A stretch of 64,000 bases of DNA, taken from contig NZ_CP038635.1 in the NCBI RefSeq assembly GCF_004768545.1, positions 744,001 through 808,000 of the forward strand, given 5' to 3'. Positions 18,560 to 29,008 of the stretch are shown piece after piece (the stretch's first letter is position 1; every line of letters starts with the position of its first letter). The position numbers were made by a program, and so were the translations under genes. The notes beneath the pieces were generated by a model that ran no database searches, was not told the origin of the DNA, and saw only the letters and a list, made by a program, of their open reading frames with translations. The DNA is from Cupriavidus oxalaticus. GTDB taxonomy: Bacteria > Pseudomonadota > Gammaproteobacteria > Burkholderiales > Burkholderiaceae.

Positions 18560-20203
18560 TCAGCGCTGCGCCTCGCGCCGGATCGTGCGCGACAGCACGA
18601 TCACCGGCAGCAGGCCGACGGCGACGATCACCAGCGACGCGGTCGCGGCTTCGGTCAGGCGTTCGTCGGCAGCGAGGTTGTACGCCTGCACGGCCAGCGT
18701 ATCGAAGTTGAACGGCCGCATCACGAAGGTAGCCGGCAGCTCCTTCATCACATCGACAAAGACGATCAGCGCCGCCGTCAGCAGGCTGCCGCGCAGCATC
18801 GGGAAATGCACGCGCCGCAGCGTGGCGCCGGGGCCGTGGCCGAGGCTGCGCGCGGCGGCGTCCATGCTGGGCGTGATCTTGCCCAGGCCCGCATTGACCG
18901 TCTGCAGCGCCACGCCCAGGAAACGCACCAGCAGCGCATACACCAGCGCGGCGATGCCGCCGGTCAGCAGCAATCCGACCGACAGCCCGAACTGCTGCTG
19001 CAGCCACGCCGACAGCGCGTTGTCGAAGCGCGCCACCGGCACCAGCACGCCCACGGCGATGACCGAGCCGGGCAGCGCATAGCCCATGCCGCAAAGCCGC
19101 GTCAGCCCGCGCACCAGCCACCCGCGCTGGCCGTTCGCGGCGCGTCCGGCGTAGCCGATTGCCAGCGCCACCAGCACGGCCGCCAGTGCCGTCGCGCTGG
19201 CCAGCAGGAAGCTGTTGCGCACCAGCCCGACAAAGCGCGGACCGAACTGGGCATCGCCGTCGGTAAAGGCCATGCGGCACAGCATCAGCGCCGGCACCAG
19301 GAAGCCCAGCAGCACCGGCACGGCGCAGGCCGCCAGCGCGAGCCAGCCGCGCGTGCCGCCGAGTGTCCATGCCGCGGCGCGGCGCTGGTTGCCGTAGACC
19401 TGCGCCCGACCGCGGCTGGCGCGCTCCATCAGCAGGATCGCGGCGACGAACAGCAGCATGCATGCCGACAGCTGTGCCGCCGCATTCTTGTCGCCGAGCG
19501 AAAACCATGCACGGTAGATGCCGGTGGAAAACGTGGGGATGGCAAAGTACGCCACGGTGCCGAAGTCGGCCAGCGTTTCCATCATCGCCAGCGCGGTGCC
19601 GGCGACGATGCCGGGCCGGGCCAGCGGCAGCACCACGCGCCAGAGCCGGCTCCAGGTGCCGTGGCCGAGCAGGCGCGCGGCTTCGATCGTGTTCTGGGTC
19701 TGCTGCAGGAAGGCGGCGCGCGCCGTCAGGTAGACGTAGGGATACAGCACCAGCGAAAACAGCGCGATGGCGCCGCCCAGCGAGCGGATGTCCGGGAACC
19801 AGTAGTCGCGCGCCTTCCAGCCGGTCAGTTCGCGCAGCCAGCCTTGCACCGGCCCGGCGAACTGCAGCGCATCGGTGTAGGCGTAGGCGATCACATAGGC
19901 CGGCATCGCCATCGGCAGTACCAGCGCCCATTCCATCACGGCATGGCCTGGGAAGCGGTAGGTCGAGACCAGCCATGCGGTGGTCACGCCAAGCAGCAGC
20001 ACGCCCGCGGCCACGCCCAGCAGCAGCCAGATGGTGTTGATCACATACTCTGCCAGCACCGTGTCGATCAGGTGGCGCCAGGTCTCGCCGGCGGGCAGCA
20101 GCACGGCTGAGGCGACCACCAGCACCGGCACGGCGATCAGCAGCGCCATTGTGAGCGTGGCCAGGGTCAGGGGGTGGAAGCGGCGGCGGCTGGGTAGGAG
20201 CAT
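18560..20203 (-). CDS. Fe3+ ABC transporter permease (fused two-domain FbpB/SfuB type)
   Basis: A 547-residue inner-membrane permease with about twelve helices in two homologous halves, as in FbpB/SfuB. Each half carries an ABC-contact EAA-like loop: EAARLLGHGTWSRLWRVVLP in the first and AARSLGHGPGATLRRVHFP in the second. The duplicated form needs no second permease gene. ATG 20203 (MLLPSRRRFHPL) is chosen over an upstream in-frame start at 20275 because the extension is Arg/His-rich and unlike the family, but no good ribosome site is visible for either. It is divergent from the ATPase gene, 124 bases apart. Confidence 0.88.
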   Translation of the reverse strand: MLLPSRRRFHPLTLATLTMALLIAVPVLVVASAVLLPAGETWRHLIDTVLAEYVINTIWLLLGVAAGVLLLGVTTAWLVSTYRFPGHAVMEWALVLPMAMPAYVIAYAYTDALQFAGPVQGWLRELTGWKARDYWFPDIRSLGGAIALFSLVLYPYVYLTARAAFLQQTQNTIEAARLLGHGTWSRLWRVVLPLARPGIVAGTALAMMETLADFGTVAYFAIPTFSTGIYRAWFSLGDKNAAAQLSACMLLFVAAILLMERASRGRAQVYGNQRRAAAWTLGGTRGWLALAACAVPVLLGFLVPALMLCRMAFTDGDAQFGPRFVGLVRNSFLLASATALAAVLVALAIGYAGRAANGQRGWLVRGLTRLCGMGYALPGSVIAVGVLVPVARFDNALSAWLQQQFGLSVGLLLTGGIAALVYALLVRFLGVALQTVNAGLGKITPSMDAAARSLGHGPGATLRRVHFPMLRGSLLTAALIVFVDVMKELPATFVMRPFNFDTLAVQAYNLAADERLTEAATASLVIVAVGLLPVIVLSRTIRREAQR

Positions 20204-20315
20204 GCGGTGGATTCGATGGGAGCGCGCCCGGACAATGTGGCGCCGGCGCGGCAGCGGGCTGCCCCATTTTAGCAATGCCGGGCACTAGAGGGCCCGCGGC
20301 GCGACGCCACGTCCC

Positions 20316-20321
20316 TATAAT
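20316..20321 (+). promoter_or_regulatory. -10 element abutting the ATPase start
   Basis: A perfect TATAAT ends 6 bases before ATG 20328. Transcription would start at or next to that ATG, giving a leaderless message, unless translation begins at the in-frame ATG 20382. No convincing -35 is seen. Confidence 0.5.
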
Positions 20322-20327
20322 GCGCAC

Positions 20328-21458
20328 ATGCGAACCGATTCCTATTCCCGATTACCCGGAGCCCAGGCACGCACGCGGCCGATGGCCCGCAGCGTCACCC
20401 ACGAGGCTGCCGCCGGCGCCGCCGTTATCGAGGTCGACCGTATCCGGCATGCGTTCGGCCGGCAAGCGGTGGTCAAGGGCCTGTCGTTTGCGCTGGCGCG
20501 CGGCAACATCGCCTGCCTGCTGGGTCCCAGCGGCTGCGGCAAGACCACCGTGCTGCGCGCCATCGCCGGCTTCGAGCCGTTGCAGGACGGCCGCATCGTG
20601 CTGGACGGGAGGACCGTGTCGTCGTCGGACGCGCTGGTGCCGCCGGAGCAGCGCCGCATCGGCATGGTGTTCCAGGACTACGCGCTGTTCCCGCACCTGG
20701 ACGTGGCCGCCAACGTCGGTTTCGGTCTGACCCGCGCCGGCCGTGCAGAGCGTGCGGAGCGGGTGGAAGAGGTGCTGCAGCTGGTCGGGCTTGCCGGCTC
20801 GGGCCGCAAGTATCCGCACGAGCTCTCGGGCGGCCAGCAGCAGCGGGTGGCGCTGGCGCGCGCACTGGCGCCGCGGCCCGAACTGCTGCTGCTCGACGAG
20901 CCGTTCTCCAACCTCGATGTCGATCTGCGCGAGCGCCTGAGCCTGGAAGTGCGCGCGATCCTGAAGGCACAAGGCACCACCGCCATCCTGGTTACGCATG
21001 ACCAGTACGAGGCCTTTGCCATGGCCGACGAGATCGGCGTGATGCATGACGGCGTGATCGAGCAGTGGGGCAGTGCGCACGAGTTGTACCACCGCCCGGC
21101 GTCGCGCTTCGTCGCCGGCTTTATCGGGCAGGGGGTGCTGATGCCGGGGCACCTGCGCGGCGATGGGCGGATCGAAGTGGAGCTGGGCATGCTGCACCCG
21201 GCGGTGCCCCTGCAGCTGCCCGCGGATGCCCCGGTCGACGTGCTGGTACGTCCTGACGACATCGTCCACGACGACGCCAGCCCGATGCAGGCGGAGGTGA
21301 TGCACAAGGCCTTCCGGGGCGCCGAGATCCTGTACACGCTGCGGCTGGCCAGCGGCGGCCGGGTGCTGGCGCTGGTGCCCTCGCACCACAACCACGCGGT
21401 GGGCGAGCGCATCGGCATCCGCGCGGAGATCGAGGACGTGGTCGCCTTTGCCGCCTAG
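20328..21458 (+). CDS. Fe3+ ABC transporter ATP-binding protein (FbpC type)
   Basis: The 376-residue ATPase powers the ferric-iron importer. Walker A is GPSGCGKT, the Q-loop region is VFQDYALFPHLDV, the signature LSGGQQQRVALARAL, Walker B LLLLDEPFSNLDV, and the switch histidine lies in VTHDQYEAFAMAD. The C-terminal 130 residues form the TOBE-like regulatory domain typical of FbpC/PotA ATPases (VLVRPDDIV). The start is uncertain: ATG 20328 has a TATAAT just upstream and no ribosome site, while ATG 20382 (MARSVTHEA) gives a more family-like N-terminus. It is divergent from its permease gene. Confidence 0.9.
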   Translation: MRTDSYSRLPGAQARTRPMARSVTHEAAAGAAVIEVDRIRHAFGRQAVVKGLSFALARGNIACLLGPSGCGKTTVLRAIAGFEPLQDGRIVLDGRTVSSSDALVPPEQRRIGMVFQDYALFPHLDVAANVGFGLTRAGRAERAERVEEVLQLVGLAGSGRKYPHELSGGQQQRVALARALAPRPELLLLDEPFSNLDVDLRERLSLEVRAILKAQGTTAILVTHDQYEAFAMADEIGVMHDGVIEQWGSAHELYHRPASRFVAGFIGQGVLMPGHLRGDGRIEVELGMLHPAVPLQLPADAPVDVLVRPDDIVHDDASPMQAEVMHKAFRGAEILYTLRLASGGRVLALVPSHHNHAVGERIGIRAEIEDVVAFAA

Positions 21459-21468
21459 CCCGGCGCCC

Positions 21469-21516
21469 AGGCCCGGCACCAGGCGCGGCACCAAGCGCGG
21501 CACCAAGCGCGGCGCG
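21469..21516 (+). repeat. 12-bp tandem repeat, four units, after the ATPase gene
   Basis: Four units of consensus AGGCGCGGCACC start at 21469, 21481, 21493 and 21505, ten bases after the ATPase stop codon and before rarA. Units differ by one to three bases. Confidence 0.75.
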
Positions 21517-21562
21517 CCGATGGTCTACACTGTGGCGTTCTGCAATCGCAAGGTTTGATGAC

Positions 21563-22942
21563 GTGGCGGACTCGCTGTTCTCCGATACCCCTGACCGTTC
21601 CCGGCAACCGCTGGCCGAGCGCCTGCGCCCACGCACCATCGACGAGGTGATCGGGCAGCAGCACCTGCTGGGCCCGGGCAAGCCGCTGCGCGTGGCGTTC
21701 GAGTCGGGCGAGCCGCATTCGATGATCCTGTGGGGCCCGCCCGGCGTGGGCAAGACCACGCTGGCGCGGCTGATGGCCGATGCCTTCGACGCCGAGTTCA
21801 TCGCGCTGTCGGCGGTGCTGTCGGGCGTCAAGGACATTCGCGAGGCGGTAGAGCGCGCCGAGCAGTTCCGCGCGCACGGGCGGCGCACGCTGGTGTTCGT
21901 CGACGAGGTGCACCGCTTCAACAAGAGCCAGCAGGATGCCTTCCTGCCGCACGTCGAGAGCGGGCTGTTCACCTTCATCGGCGCGACCACCGAGAATCCA
22001 TCCTTCGAGGTCAACGGCGCCTTGCTGTCGCGCGCGGCGGTCTACGTGCTCAAGAGCCTGGACGATGCCGAGCTGACGCAGCTGGCCCTGCGCGCCAGCG
22101 AAGAGCTCGGCGGCATCGCGTGGCAGGACGAGGCACTGCAGCTGATCGTGGCCTCGGCCGATGGCGACGGGCGCAAGCTGCTGAACAACATAGAGATCGT
22201 GGCGCGTGCCGCACGCACCGCCGGGGCCGCGCAGATCGATACCGCGCTGCTGGGCAGCGCGCTGTCGGAAAACCTGCGCCGCTTCGACAAGGGCGGCGAT
22301 GCCTTCTACGACCAGATCAGCGCGCTGCACAAGTCGGTGCGCGGCTCGGATCCCGACGCCGCCCTGTACTGGTTCTGCCGCATGATCGACGGCGGCGCCG
22401 ATCCGCGCTACCTGGCGCGGCGCATCGTGCGCATGGCGTGGGAAGACATCGGGCTGGCCGATCCCCGCGCCGCGCGCATCACGCTGGACGCGGCCGAGAC
22501 CTATGAGCGGCTGGGCTCGCCTGAGGGTGAACTCGCATTGGGCCAGGCGCTGATCTACCTGGCCATCGCGCCCAAGTCCAATGCCGGCTACAACGCGTAC
22601 AACGCGGCACGCGCCTTCGTCGGCAAGGACAAGTCGCGAGCGGTGCCGGTGCACCTGCGCAATGCGCCGACAAGGCTGATGAAGGAGCTTGGCTACGGCC
22701 ATGCCTACCGCTACGCGCACGACGAGCCCGAAGCCTACGCCGCCGGCGAGCACTATTTTCCGGACGACCTGAAGGCGCAGGGCTGGTACCAGCCGGTGCC
22801 GCGCGGGCTGGAAGGCAAGATTTCAGAGAAGCTGCGCCACCTGCGCGAGCTGGACGACGCCTGGCATCGCGAGCAGCGCGCGGTCAAAGCGCGGGAGAAA
22901 GCTGGCAAGGACGGCGACAAGGGCGGCGGCAAGGACCAGTAG
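21563..22942 (+). CDS. rarA: Replication-associated recombination protein A (RarA/MgsA AAA+ ATPase)
   Basis: The 459-residue AAA+ protein related to clamp-loader subunits acts at stalled replication forks. Seen are the N-terminal ERLRPRTIDEVIGQQHLLG, Walker A GPPGVGKTT, Walker B VFVDEVHRFNK, sensor IGATTENPSFEV and the C-terminal tetramerisation domain (YNAYNAARAFV, VPVHLRNAPTRLMKELGYG). The start is GTG 21563; an overlapping ATG at 21558 is in another frame. The Lys/Asp-rich tail (KDGDKGGGKDQ) is an extension. It stands directly before serS, as in many Proteobacteria. Confidence 0.95.
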   Translation: MADSLFSDTPDRSRQPLAERLRPRTIDEVIGQQHLLGPGKPLRVAFESGEPHSMILWGPPGVGKTTLARLMADAFDAEFIALSAVLSGVKDIREAVERAEQFRAHGRRTLVFVDEVHRFNKSQQDAFLPHVESGLFTFIGATTENPSFEVNGALLSRAAVYVLKSLDDAELTQLALRASEELGGIAWQDEALQLIVASADGDGRKLLNNIEIVARAARTAGAAQIDTALLGSALSENLRRFDKGGDAFYDQISALHKSVRGSDPDAALYWFCRMIDGGADPRYLARRIVRMAWEDIGLADPRAARITLDAAETYERLGSPEGELALGQALIYLAIAPKSNAGYNAYNAARAFVGKDKSRAVPVHLRNAPTRLMKELGYGHAYRYAHDEPEAYAAGEHYFPDDLKAQGWYQPVPRGLEGKISEKLRHLRELDDAWHREQRAVKAREKAGKDGDKGGGKDQ

Positions 22943-23007
22943 CTTCCGCGGGCCAGCGGCGTCTTCCGCCGCCAGTTCGCTCGTCCCGGCCCATGCGGGT
23001 GCAGTAA

Positions 23008-24363
<1,356 letters not shown>

Positions 24364-24382
24364 AAAATCTGTTTCCGGCCTC

Positions 24383-24412
24383 TTGCGCTGGCTGGTGCGG
24401 TGTGGCTATAAT
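24383..24412 (+). promoter_or_regulatory. Promoter of tRNA-Ser(CGA)
   Basis: TTGCGC (24383-24388), an 18-base spacer and TATAAT (24407-24412) place the transcript start near 24419, about 25 bases before the mature tRNA. Confidence 0.65.
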
Positions 24413-24443
24413 CTCGGTTTCGCCACACGGCAAAGCAGTTACC

Positions 24444-24535
<92 letters not shown>

Positions 24536-24713
24536 CAAGAAGCTGCCCGGTCTCGACCACCGGACAGGCAACAACAGTGTAGTAAAACTCAGGCCGACGC
24601 CCACGCAAGTGAGCGTCGGTTTTGTTTTTTTCCGGCGGTCGGTTTCATCGCTGCCAGCGCCTGGCGGTGCACTATCATGGCGATCCAGCGGACCGCCATG
24701 AACGAGGCCACCG

Positions 24714-25601
24714 ATGACACAGCCATCCCCCACGCCTGCCGAATTCCACGGCGATCCCGCGGAACTTCCCGACGACCCCAATCTGATTGCCGGCATGCCG
24801 TACCGCCACCACAAGGGCGGTGCCTATGCGGTGGTCGGCATCGGACGCCTGGAGGCCGACCTCGCGCCGGCAGTCGTCTATCGCGCGCTGCGCGATCCCG
24901 CATTGCTCTGGGTGCGCCGCGCCGACGTGTTTAGCGAGCCCGTGGCGACGCCGCACGGAGAGGTGCCGCGCTTCGCTCCGGACTGGCCCGCGGCGCTGGC
25001 CTGCCTCGACTTCCTGCCGCGCAAGACGGTGCTGGATGTGCTGGGGCTGCATGACACGCCGTACCGGCACTACCACGGCCCCCGCCATATCCTGGAAATG
25101 TTCGAAGTCGCCCACGCGCGCGGCGTCACGCTGGATCCGGCGCAGGCGCTGGCGGTGCTGTGCCACGACGCGGTCTATGTGCCGGGCTGCGAGCACAACG
25201 AGTCGGCTTCGGCGGACCTGGTCGAGACGATTGCACCGGAGGTGGACCGCACGGTGCTCGGCCGGGCCGCGCAGATCGTGCGCGACACGCGCACGCATAC
25301 GTCGACCATCGACGGCGCGGACACCGTGCTCGATCTCGACCTGTTCCGGCTGGCCGCTCCCCCTGATGTATTCGATGCCCACAGTGCCGATGTCTTCGCC
25401 GAGAACCGCGCCATGCTGGCCGCGCGCACCGGCCTGCATGGCGATGCGCTGCTGGCGGAGTTCGGGCGCCGGCGCGCGGCCTTCCTGGGCGAGCTGGCGC
25501 AGCGGCCGCGGCTGTTCCTGACGCCGCCCTTTGCCGACTGCGAGGCGCCCGCGCGCGCCAATATCGCGCGCATCGGCGGCGCGCAGGCTGCGCGTGCCTG
25601 A
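24714..25601 (+). CDS. DUF1653-HD fusion protein (predicted metal-dependent phosphohydrolase)
   Basis: A 295-residue two-part protein. Residues about 25-80 look like a DUF1653 domain (GMPYRHHKGGAYAVVGIGR, LWVRRADVF). The rest resembles the predicted metal-dependent HD phosphohydrolases, with metal-binding residues in HYHGPRHI, CHDAVYVPG and CEHNESASAD. Such HD proteins hydrolyse phosphoester bonds of nucleotides, but the substrate is unknown. It is followed directly by the PAP2 gene, whose GTG start overlaps the stop of this gene by 8 bases, so the two are likely translated together. Confidence 0.75.
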   Translation: MTQPSPTPAEFHGDPAELPDDPNLIAGMPYRHHKGGAYAVVGIGRLEADLAPAVVYRALRDPALLWVRRADVFSEPVATPHGEVPRFAPDWPAALACLDFLPRKTVLDVLGLHDTPYRHYHGPRHILEMFEVAHARGVTLDPAQALAVLCHDAVYVPGCEHNESASADLVETIAPEVDRTVLGRAAQIVRDTRTHTSTIDGADTVLDLDLFRLAAPPDVFDAHSADVFAENRAMLAARTGLHGDALLAEFGRRRAAFLGELAQRPRLFLTPPFADCEAPARANIARIGGAQAARA

Positions 25602-26730
25602 ACTGCCGGCGCGCGTGGGCACGGTTGCCGATGCCTGGCTGACGCCCGGGACGGCGCTGGGTCTGCTCGGCCTGTTCACGCTCGCCACGGTGTTGCTGCT
25701 GTGCCTGGTGCCGCTACTGGTGGCGCTGTTGCGCCCGCTGGTGCGCTGGCTCGACGGCATGCGCGTCTGGGGCGCCGGTGCCTTGTCGACGCGCGTGGCC
25801 GCACAGGATCGCCCGCGCCGCGTGAGCACGCTGACGCTGCGCGTGCTGGAACGCGATATCGCCGAATTGCTGCTGGTGCTCGTGGCCGGCGCCGCGCTGC
25901 TGGCTTGCGGGGCAGCGCTGTTCTGGCTCGCCGCCGAAATCGCGCAGGGCGACCAAGTGGTCCGTCTCGACCAGCTTGTGTTCGCGCAGGGGCGCGCATG
26001 GCGCCGCGACTGGCTCGATATCGCCATGGTCGCGGTGACCGAGCTGGGCGGTGCGCGCATCTCGGTCGCGGTCGGCGTGGCGGTGTTCGCGTGGCTGTGG
26101 TGGCTGCGCGCGTGGGTCACGGCGCTGTACTGGTCCGCGGCGCTGCTTGGCGCGCGCGCCTGCGTGATGGCGCTCAAGCTCGGTATGGCGCGCATACGGC
26201 CAGCCAGCATCTACAGCGGGCTGGAGTCGTATTCCTTTCCCAGCGGCCACGCCACCAGCAGCATGGTGACGTACGGTTTCCTGGCGTTCCTGCTGTGCCT
26301 GCGCCAGCCATGGCGCGTGCGCATCCCGGTGCTGGCGCTGACCGCGGTGGCGGTGGCGGCGATCGGGGTGTCGCGGCTGTACCTGGGCATGCACTGGCTG
26401 TCCGACGTGGCCGCGGGCTACGCGCTGGGATTCGCGTGGATCGCGTTGCTCGGCACCGCCTACCATACGCTGCATGCGCCGGCGCCACGGGATGCGGTGG
26501 CGCCGTGGCGGCTCGGCGCGGTGGCGGCAGCCGCGGTGGTGGTGGCGTTCGGCTACGTGGCCTGGTTCCGCATGCCGGATACGCTGGAGCGTTATCGGCA
26601 GGCAGGCGCGGTTACAGCTACAGTTACCGCGCAGCAGGCTCTTCTGGCGCGGGCAGGCGCGATACCAGCAGCTGGTCGATCTTGTGATGGTCGATGTCCA
26701 GCACTTCAAAGCGATAGCCCGCCACGGTAA
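25594..26730 (+). CDS. PAP2-superfamily membrane phosphatase
   Basis: A 378-residue membrane protein with several helices and the three PAP2 phosphatase motifs: KLGMARIRP, SFPSGHATSS (with the catalytic-site histidine) and SRLYLGMHWLSD (nucleophile His). Members remove phosphate from lipid phosphates such as undecaprenyl pyrophosphate or phosphatidate on the periplasmic side. GTG 25594 overlaps the preceding stop by 8 bases and is preferred to the in-frame start at 25531. The frame has no stop before 26730, so its last 35 codons lie antisense to the end of the CNNM/CorC gene. Confidence 0.82.
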   Translation: MPELPARVGTVADAWLTPGTALGLLGLFTLATVLLLCLVPLLVALLRPLVRWLDGMRVWGAGALSTRVAAQDRPRRVSTLTLRVLERDIAELLLVLVAGAALLACGAALFWLAAEIAQGDQVVRLDQLVFAQGRAWRRDWLDIAMVAVTELGGARISVAVGVAVFAWLWWLRAWVTALYWSAALLGARACVMALKLGMARIRPASIYSGLESYSFPSGHATSSMVTYGFLAFLLCLRQPWRVRIPVLALTAVAVAAIGVSRLYLGMHWLSDVAAGYALGFAWIALLGTAYHTLHAPAPRDAVAPWRLGAVAAAAVVVAFGYVAWFRMPDTLERYRQAGAVTATVTAQQALLARAGAIPAAGRSCDGRCPALQSDSPPR

Positions 26731-27931
26731 TCGACTCGGATTTCTTCGGGATGCGCTTGAGCGCGTAGATCACCAGCCCGCCGGCGGTGTCGACATAGTC
26801 CTCGCCGGGCAGGGTATCGAGTTCCAGCGCTTTCTTCAGGTCCACCAGCGGCGTCAGGCCGTCGACCAGCCACGAGCTGTCGTCGCGGCGCACGATCTGC
26901 TCGTCTTCGCTGGAATAGAGGATGTCGCCCATCAGCGCGCCGACGATATCGTCGAGCGTGACGATGCCCACCACCAGCCCGTACTCGTTCATCACCACGG
27001 CAAAGTTCTGGTGCATCTCGCGGAAGCGCGTCAGTCCCTCGGACAGCGTCAGCGTGTCGGGGATCACCAGCACGTTCTTGTCATGGTGGCGGCCGATATT
27101 GCCGATCACCGCGGCGCTCTCGTCGGCCAGCAGCAGCTGCAGGATGTCCTTGGAATCGATATAGCCCTGCACATCGTCCAGGTCGTGCCCGCACACCGGG
27201 TATTGCGCATGCGGCTGGTTGACCAGCTTGCGCCGCACGCTGTCAGCGGGCTCGTCCAGGCTCAGCCAGACCACGTCGTCGCGCGGCGTCATGATCGCGG
27301 TGATGCCCTTGAAGCCGAGTTCGAACACGTTCTCGATCAGGTGCAGCTCATGCTTGTGCAGCACACCCGCCTCGGCGCCGGCATCGACCATGGCGGCGAT
27401 GTCCTCGGTGGTGATCTGGTCGACCGGCTTGGTCGGCAGGCGCAGCAGCCGCAGCGCGGCATCGGCGGCGGCGTTGAAGACCCACACCAGTGGCTTGAGC
27501 ACGCGCAGCAGCGTCAGCATCGGGTCGATCACGGCCAGCGCGCACGCTTCCGGGAATGTCATCGCGATGCGCTTGGGGATCAGGTCGGCAAACTGGATGA
27601 ACAGCAGCGTCACGATCAGGAACGAGCCGATATTGGCCACGCGCTGCGCGTGGACCACCTGCATATACGGCGACAGCGTTTCCAGCAGCAGGTCGGACAC
27701 GTGCTTCTCGCCGAGGATACCGGCGAGGATGGCCACGCTGTTGACGCCGATCTGCACGATGGTGAAGAAATTCCCTGGCTCTTCCTTGAGCAGCAGTACG
27801 CGCGTGGCGCGGCCATCGCCGCGCTCGGACAAGACCTGCAGCTTGGTGCGGCGTGCGGCGGTCAGCGCGATCTCGGAGATGGAGAAGAAGGCGCTGACCA
27901 GGACAAGGGCGGTCAGGGTCAGGACGAACAT
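26624..27931 (-). CDS. CNNM/CorC-family (hemolysin-like) transporter protein
   Basis: The 435-residue inner-membrane protein has an N-terminal DUF21/CNNM transmembrane domain (MFVLTLTALVLVSAFFSISE, three to four helices to about residue 200), a CBS-domain pair (IMTPRDDVVWLSLDEPAD, FAVVMNEYGLVVGIVTLDDI) and a CorC_HlyC C-terminal domain (SWLVDGLTPLVDLKKAL, AGYRFEVLDIDHHKIDQLLV). Related proteins take part in Mg2+/Co2+ efflux or Mg2+ homeostasis through ATP binding at the CBS module; older names call them hemolysins. It is convergent with the PAP2 gene, the coding regions overlapping by 107 bases. Confidence 0.92.
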   Translation of the reverse strand: MFVLTLTALVLVSAFFSISEIALTAARRTKLQVLSERGDGRATRVLLLKEEPGNFFTIVQIGVNSVAILAGILGEKHVSDLLLETLSPYMQVVHAQRVANIGSFLIVTLLFIQFADLIPKRIAMTFPEACALAVIDPMLTLLRVLKPLVWVFNAAADAALRLLRLPTKPVDQITTEDIAAMVDAGAEAGVLHKHELHLIENVFELGFKGITAIMTPRDDVVWLSLDEPADSVRRKLVNQPHAQYPVCGHDLDDVQGYIDSKDILQLLLADESAAVIGNIGRHHDKNVLVIPDTLTLSEGLTRFREMHQNFAVVMNEYGLVVGIVTLDDIVGALMGDILYSSEDEQIVRRDDSSWLVDGLTPLVDLKKALELDTLPGEDYVDTAGGLVIYALKRIPKKSESITVAGYRFEVLDIDHHKIDQLLVSRLPAPEEPAAR

Positions 27932-28021
27932 AGGCGGTGTGGCGCATGCGGCCAGCGAGTGCAGGCGGCTTGATGATGGTGCACCGCCTGTGAAGCTGTC
28001 AAATCGGCGCCGGCGCGGCCG

Positions 28022-29008
28022 TCATTCCAGTATGGCCGTGCGCACCCTGGCGCCGCCCGGCAGTGCGCCGTCCAGGCTGACCACCGGCGCTTCCAGCCGT
28101 TGCGGCAGCGTTGCTGCCAGTTCCTGCGCGGCCTGCGCAAACTGCACGCGCAGGTCGTCGGCCAGGCTGGAACCGGCGCGGTGGCTGGCGCGCAGCATCT
28201 GGATCTCGAACGGCAGTTCCGGCGCCACGTCATGCAGCGCGACATGGCCGGGATTGGCGCTGAGCGCGGTGTACTGGTCCAGCAGCGTCAGGCCAAGTCC
28301 GGCATCGACCAGCGCCAGCGCCAGCGAATAGGTCTGCACCTCCAGCGTCGAGCGCGGCTCGAGCGCGTGCCGCGCCAGCGTCTGGCGCACCAGCAGGCCG
28401 AGCGAGCTGTTGTCGTCATAGCCGATGAAGGGGCGATCCATCAGCCGCTGCATCGGCACCTGGCGGCGGCGTCCCGCGGCGGGCAGCGGCTGGCCGCGCG
28501 GCACCGCCAGCAACATGCGGCCGCTGGCCACCGGTTCGCTGGAAATGGCCTCGTGGCGCGGCGGCGAGAAGGCGAAACCCAGGTCGATCTGGTTGGCCAG
28601 CAGCGCGCCGACGATCTCGTCGGTATGGTGGGTCAGCACCTGCACCTGGGTGTCGGGGTGGCGCGCGCAGAAGCGCCGCACCGCCGGCACCAGCAGCGGG
28701 TTGGCCAGGCTCGGCGTGGCCGCCACGCGCAGGCGCCCGGCGCCCTTGTGGCGCAGGCTTTCCGAGACGCGGCGCACGCGCTCGATCTCGCCGTATAGCC
28801 TTTCGACATCGCCGTACAAGGCGTTGGCCTCGGGAGTCGGCTGCAGCCGCCCGCGCACGCGCTCGAACAGGCGGAAGCCGAGCGAGGCCTCGGCATGCTG
28901 CAGCACGCGCGTGACCACGGGCTGGGACACGTGTAGCAGGCGCGCGGCTTCGCTGACGGTGCCGGTCAGCATTACGGCGCGGAAAACCTCGATCTGGCGC
29001 AGGCGCAT
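28022..29008 (-). CDS. LysR-type transcriptional regulator, divergent from dadA
   Basis: The 328-residue regulator has an N-terminal winged helix-turn-helix (VSEAARLLHVSQPVVTRVLQ) and a substrate-binding-like effector domain (RLRVAATPSLANPLL onward). ATG 29008 (MRLRQIEVFRAV) is the usual LysR-type N-terminus; upstream in-frame codons to 29104 do not resemble the family. It is divergent from dadA, 152 bases apart. Divergent LysR genes usually control the neighbouring operon and themselves from the shared region, so control of D-amino-acid catabolism and uptake is likely but inferred. Confidence 0.9.
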   Translation of the reverse strand: MRLRQIEVFRAVMLTGTVSEAARLLHVSQPVVTRVLQHAEASLGFRLFERVRGRLQPTPEANALYGDVERLYGEIERVRRVSESLRHKGAGRLRVAATPSLANPLLVPAVRRFCARHPDTQVQVLTHHTDEIVGALLANQIDLGFAFSPPRHEAISSEPVASGRMLLAVPRGQPLPAAGRRRQVPMQRLMDRPFIGYDDNSSLGLLVRQTLARHALEPRSTLEVQTYSLALALVDAGLGLTLLDQYTALSANPGHVALHDVAPELPFEIQMLRASHRAGSSLADDLRVQFAQAAQELAATLPQRLEAPVVSLDGALPGGARVRTAILE

